Source: JAAYCI01 sp964370165 (GTDB taxonomy: Bacteria > Bacillota > Clostridia > Oscillospirales > Ruminococcaceae). Taken from it: a DNA stretch of 8,205 nt. Under the pieces are notes generated by a model. That model had not been told where the DNA came from, made no database searches, and was given only the letters and a program-made list of their open reading frames with translations. Positions 5,857-8,205 of the stretch are shown here, piece after piece. The translations under genes were made by a program, and so were the position numbers. The stretch lies in NCBI GenBank assembly GCA_964370165.1, contig CAYJIG010000073.1, positions 1 through 8,205 on the forward strand, given 5' to 3'. Position 1 is the first letter of the stretch. Each line of letters starts with the position of its first letter.

Positions 5857-5871
5857 TTACAGTTACTGTAA
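5857..5871. promoter_or_regulatory. Perfect 15-bp palindrome at the capE transcription start, candidate operator
   Basis: TTACAG-TTA-CTGTAA is a perfect 6-3-6 inverted repeat immediately after the -10 box and across the predicted start site. A dimeric repressor bound here would block transcription of the sugar-nucleotide operon. The binding protein is not identifiable. The spacing does not fit the TACAnnTGTA box of CopY/BlaI repressors. Confidence 0.5.
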
Positions 5872-5941
5872 GATGGCGATGGATATGCCTTGAACTAAAA
5901 TAATATGATATATATGCTATGCATACAAGGAGGATGTTTTC

Positions 5942-6967
5942 ATGGGTCTTTTTTCTGGGAAAACATTGTTGATTACCGGCGGTACAGGTAGTTTTGGAAA
6001 CACGGTATTGCAAAAATTTTTAGGCACAGATATTGCCGAAATTCGTATTTTTTCACGTGATGAAAAAAAGCAAGATGACATGCGTAAAAAAATAGCTTCA
6101 GACAAGGTGAAGTTTTATATCGGGGACGTGCGTAACATTGGCACGGTAGAGAACGCGGTACAAGGGGTGGATTATATCTTCCATGCCGCGGCGCTGAAGC
6201 AGGTGCCCAGCTGTGAGTTTTTCCCGATGGAAGCGGTGAGGACAAATATTATCGGCACCGATAACGTGCTGAGCGCCGCAACTGAAGCCGGAGTGAAAAA
6301 AGTGGTGTGTCTTTCCACCGACAAGGCGGCTTACCCGATAAATGCGATGGGTATATCAAAGGCGATGATGGAGAAAGTGACTGTGGCAAAAGCACGTACC
6401 GCCGCAGAAAGTGGAACCACAATTTGCTGTACGAGATATGGCAACGTCATGGCGTCAAGAGGAAGTGTGATACCGCTGTTTATCGACCAGATAAAGCAAA
6501 ACAAGCCACTTACCCTGACAAACCCTCACATGACACGATACCTAATGAGCCTTGACGAGGCGGTGGATCTTGTGATATTTGCGTTTGAAAACGCCTCACC
6601 CGGAGACTTGTTTGTGCAAAAAAGTCCTGCGTCTACCATAGAGGACTTGGCGCGTGGTGTGCAGGTGCTTTTTGGCGATACAGGCACAAAAATCATCGGG
6701 GATCGTCACGGCGAAAAAGTGTATGAAACACTATTGACTGCCGAGGAAAAAATGCACAGCGAAGACCTTGGTGACTATTTCAAAGTGGCGGCGGATAACC
6801 GTGATTTAAACTATGATAAATATTTTGTAGAAGGAACCACAGCCGTGGAGACTCCACAACCATATACCAGCCACAACACACATCGCCTTGATGTAGACGG
6901 TGTGGTGGAAAAATTGAGAGAGCTTGCATATGTGCGAAAGGAGCTTGAAAAACTTGGAAAAGCATAA
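5942..6967 (+). CDS. capE: UDP-N-acetylglucosamine 4,6-dehydratase/5-epimerase (CapE/FnlA/WbjB family)
   Basis: This 341-residue cytoplasmic extended-SDR enzyme is about the same length as Staphylococcus aureus CapE. CapE enzymes remove water across C4-C6 of UDP-GlcNAc and invert C5, the first step to UDP-N-acetyl-L-fucosamine. Motifs: the nucleotide-binding TGGTGSFG (12-19), RIFSRDEKKQDDMR (35-48), GDVRN (61-65), AALKQVPSCEFFP (83-95), and the active-site block STDKAAYPINAMGISK (125-140). In that block the SDR Tyr-x-x-x-Lys appears as M136-x-x-x-K140, as is usual for this inverting dehydratase group. CEFFP and AYPINAMGISK fit CapE better than FlaA1/PseB. A strong AAGGAGG (5927-5933), eight bases before ATG, fixes the start. 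It is first in an operon and overlaps the next gene by 14 bases. Confidence 0.92.
   Translation: MGLFSGKTLLITGGTGSFGNTVLQKFLGTDIAEIRIFSRDEKKQDDMRKKIASDKVKFYIGDVRNIGTVENAVQGVDYIFHAAALKQVPSCEFFPMEAVRTNIIGTDNVLSAATEAGVKKVVCLSTDKAAYPINAMGISKAMMEKVTVAKARTAAESGTTICCTRYGNVMASRGSVIPLFIDQIKQNKPLTLTNPHMTRYLMSLDEAVDLVIFAFENASPGDLFVQKSPASTIEDLARGVQVLFGDTGTKIIGDRHGEKVYETLLTAEEKMHSEDLGDYFKVAADNRDLNYDKYFVEGTTAVETPQPYTSHNTHRLDVDGVVEKLRELAYVRKELEKLGKA
6937..6943 (+). promoter_or_regulatory. Ribosome binding site inside capE for a TTG-initiated capF
   Basis: AAAGGAG lies ten bases before an in-frame TTG at 6954, within the last codons of capE. A TTG at 6945 is only one base away from it, and an ATG at 6930 and TTG at 6924 are upstream of it. 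The site therefore points to 6954. Confidence 0.55.
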
Positions 6968-8126
6968 GTGTAAATCTTACTCTATCAGCAAAGAGTCGAA
7001 TATTTTTATCACAGGCGCGGCGGGCTTTTTAGGCCGAAACCTTGTGGCGTCTCTTAGGACAATGGGCTATGAAAATCTTTTACTGCTGGATGTGGACTCG
7101 GGCGAAAACCAGCTGGAAGAATATGCGCAAAAAGCAGATTTTGTTTTCCACTTGGCGGGGATAAACCGCCCTCAAAATACCGAAGAGTTTTACGACGGAA
7201 ACAGAGACTTGACAAAGCGGCTGGTGGATGCACTGATGGACAATGGACGCTGTGTGCCGCTGCTATTGAGCTCTACTGCGCAGGTGGGTAACGGAACCGA
7301 CTACGGTAAAAGCAAAGAAGAAGCCGAAAGCGCAGTGGCAAAATACAGCAAAAAAAGCGATGCAGAAGTATTTATTTATCGGTTGCCGGGCGTGTTTGGC
7401 AAATGGAGCAAGCCAAACTACAACACTGTGGTGGCCACGTTTTGCTATAACATTGCACGGGGACTGCCTATTGAAGTGCGTGATATGGCGTATAGTTTTC
7501 CTATTTGTTATGTGGACGATGTGGTGAGCAGCTTTATTTCGTGCATGGCGCAAGACACAAATAAATCGCCTAAAAGTACAGAAAACGGATATACGGTATA
7601 TGGTATTGATCCCACATATGAAGTGGCGCTGGGCTGGCTGGCCGGTACATTGCGTAGCTTTGCCAGAACACGTACCACGCTGGGTGTGCCGAACATGGGC
7701 GACGAGCTGACACGTAAACTTTGGGCTACATACCTTTCATTTTTGCCACAAGATGGGTATTCGTATCCACTTGAAACACACAGCGACGAGCGTGGAAGCT
7801 TCACAGAGTTTTTGCGTATAGGTGCCGGCGGTCAGGTGAGCGTGAACGTGACAAAGCCGGGCATAGTGAAAGGCAACCACTGGCACAATACCAAAAACGA
7901 AAAGTTCCTTGTGGTGAAAGGCAAGGCGGTGATTCGTTTCAGGAATATGAACAGCAGCGAAGTGATAGAGTATAACGTGTCGGACGAGGCACTGGAAGTG
8001 GTGGATATTCCGCCGGGATATACACACAACATTGAAAATGTGGGCGAGGACGATTTGGTGACGGTGATGTGGGCAAGCGAGCCGTTTAACGAGGATGCTC
8101 CCGATACGTATATTGAAAAAGTGTAG
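6954..8126 (+). CDS. capF: Bifunctional UDP-sugar 3-epimerase/4-reductase (CapF/FnlB/WbjC family), SDR plus cupin
   Basis: This 390-residue, two-domain enzyme is slightly longer than S. aureus CapF because of about 15 extra N-terminal residues. The N-terminal SDR domain has TGAAGFLG (20-27), the serine region LLSSTAQ (104-110) and Y117-x-x-x-K121. The C-terminal cupin domain (about 275-390) opens with DERGSFTEF and carries likely zinc ligands H309/H311, E316 and H358 (NHWHNTKNEKF and PPGYTHN). In the known family the cupin epimerises C3 of the CapE product and the SDR domain reduces C4 with NADPH, giving the UDP-L-talose-type intermediate that CapG converts to UDP-L-FucNAc. The TTG start is chosen by AAAGGAG at 6937-6943. 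No ATG gives a plausible spacing, and the N-terminus could differ by a few residues. The 14-base overlap with capE suggests translational coupling. Confidence 0.9.
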   Translation: MEKHKCKSYSISKESNIFITGAAGFLGRNLVASLRTMGYENLLLLDVDSGENQLEEYAQKADFVFHLAGINRPQNTEEFYDGNRDLTKRLVDALMDNGRCVPLLLSSTAQVGNGTDYGKSKEEAESAVAKYSKKSDAEVFIYRLPGVFGKWSKPNYNTVVATFCYNIARGLPIEVRDMAYSFPICYVDDVVSSFISCMAQDTNKSPKSTENGYTVYGIDPTYEVALGWLAGTLRSFARTRTTLGVPNMGDELTRKLWATYLSFLPQDGYSYPLETHSDERGSFTEFLRIGAGGQVSVNVTKPGIVKGNHWHNTKNEKFLVVKGKAVIRFRNMNSSEVIEYNVSDEALEVVDIPPGYTHNIENVGEDDLVTVMWASEPFNEDAPDTYIEKV

Positions 8127-8173
8127 GGAAAATCAAATACGCCGCATAGTAATGAAAAGGAATGGTCATATAT

Positions 8174-8205
8174 ATGGGTAAGCTAAAACTGATGAGCATT
8201 ATGGG
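8174..8205 (+). CDS. Start of probable UDP-GlcNAc 2-epimerase family gene (CapG/FnlC-like), truncated by window end
   Basis: Only the first ten codons are present (MGKLKLMSIM, then the first two bases of a probable Gly codon). This resembles the opening beta strand of UDP-GlcNAc 2-epimerases (KLKVMTIxGTRPE), and capG normally follows capF, so CapG is expected. AAAAGGA (8155-8161) lies 12 bases before ATG at 8174. An in-frame ATG at 8162 is too close to that site. The gap from capF is 47 bases without a terminator. The assignment rests mostly on context. Confidence 0.55.
   Translation, partial: MGKLKLMSIM

Noticed and set aside
5873..5893. Six-codon leader peptide (ATG GCG ATG GAT ATG CCT TGA) before capE
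   Set aside because: No ribosome binding site, no regulatory codon run and no attenuator hairpin after it; chance is adequate.

Overview
The window looks like chromosomal DNA of an anaerobic Firmicute, probably class Clostridia (Oscillospirales/Ruminococcaceae-like). This is inferred from three things: the repetitive GTGAATA/TTCACTA element at the left end, which is of a kind I associate with clostridial intergenic regions; clear AGGAG or GGTGA ribosome binding sites combined with TTG starts; and protein relatives typical of that class. The species cannot be named from the sequence alone.

Left end (1-230): a 64-bp direct repeat present twice, running into a hairpin-forming inverted repeat. 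No gene and no convincing promoter is visible there. Next comes a four-gene + strand block (231-4530). It holds a small-subunit/large-subunit pair of the 3-isopropylmalate dehydratase (aconitase) family, then a single 593-residue protein that fuses a small-subunit domain N-terminally to a large-subunit domain, then an RpiB/LacA/LacB-type protein with altered active-site positions. The window therefore carries two complete aconitase-family hydro-lyases side by side. The two-gene version has unusual residues around its Fe-S cluster and substrate site. No isopropylmalate synthase or dehydrogenase is seen, so whether this is leucine biosynthesis or another 2-hydroxyacid dehydration pathway is open.

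Middle (4559-5769): a bidirectional terminator separates the block from a two-gene minus-strand unit. This unit has a well-formed promoter at 5741-5769, an HD-domain phosphohydrolase, and a DtxR/MntR-family metal-dependent repressor with a mixed MntR/DtxR metal site.

Right end (5827-8205): an extended -10 promoter with a perfect 15-bp palindrome just downstream drives a + strand operon. It begins with capE/fnlA and capF/fnlB homologues and the first codons of what is probably capG/fnlC. Together these would convert UDP-GlcNAc to UDP-N-acetyl-L-fucosamine, a precursor for capsule or other surface polysaccharide. The strongest candidates for something new are the fused dehydratase, its divergent two-subunit neighbour and the RpiB-like protein taken as one metabolic cluster.
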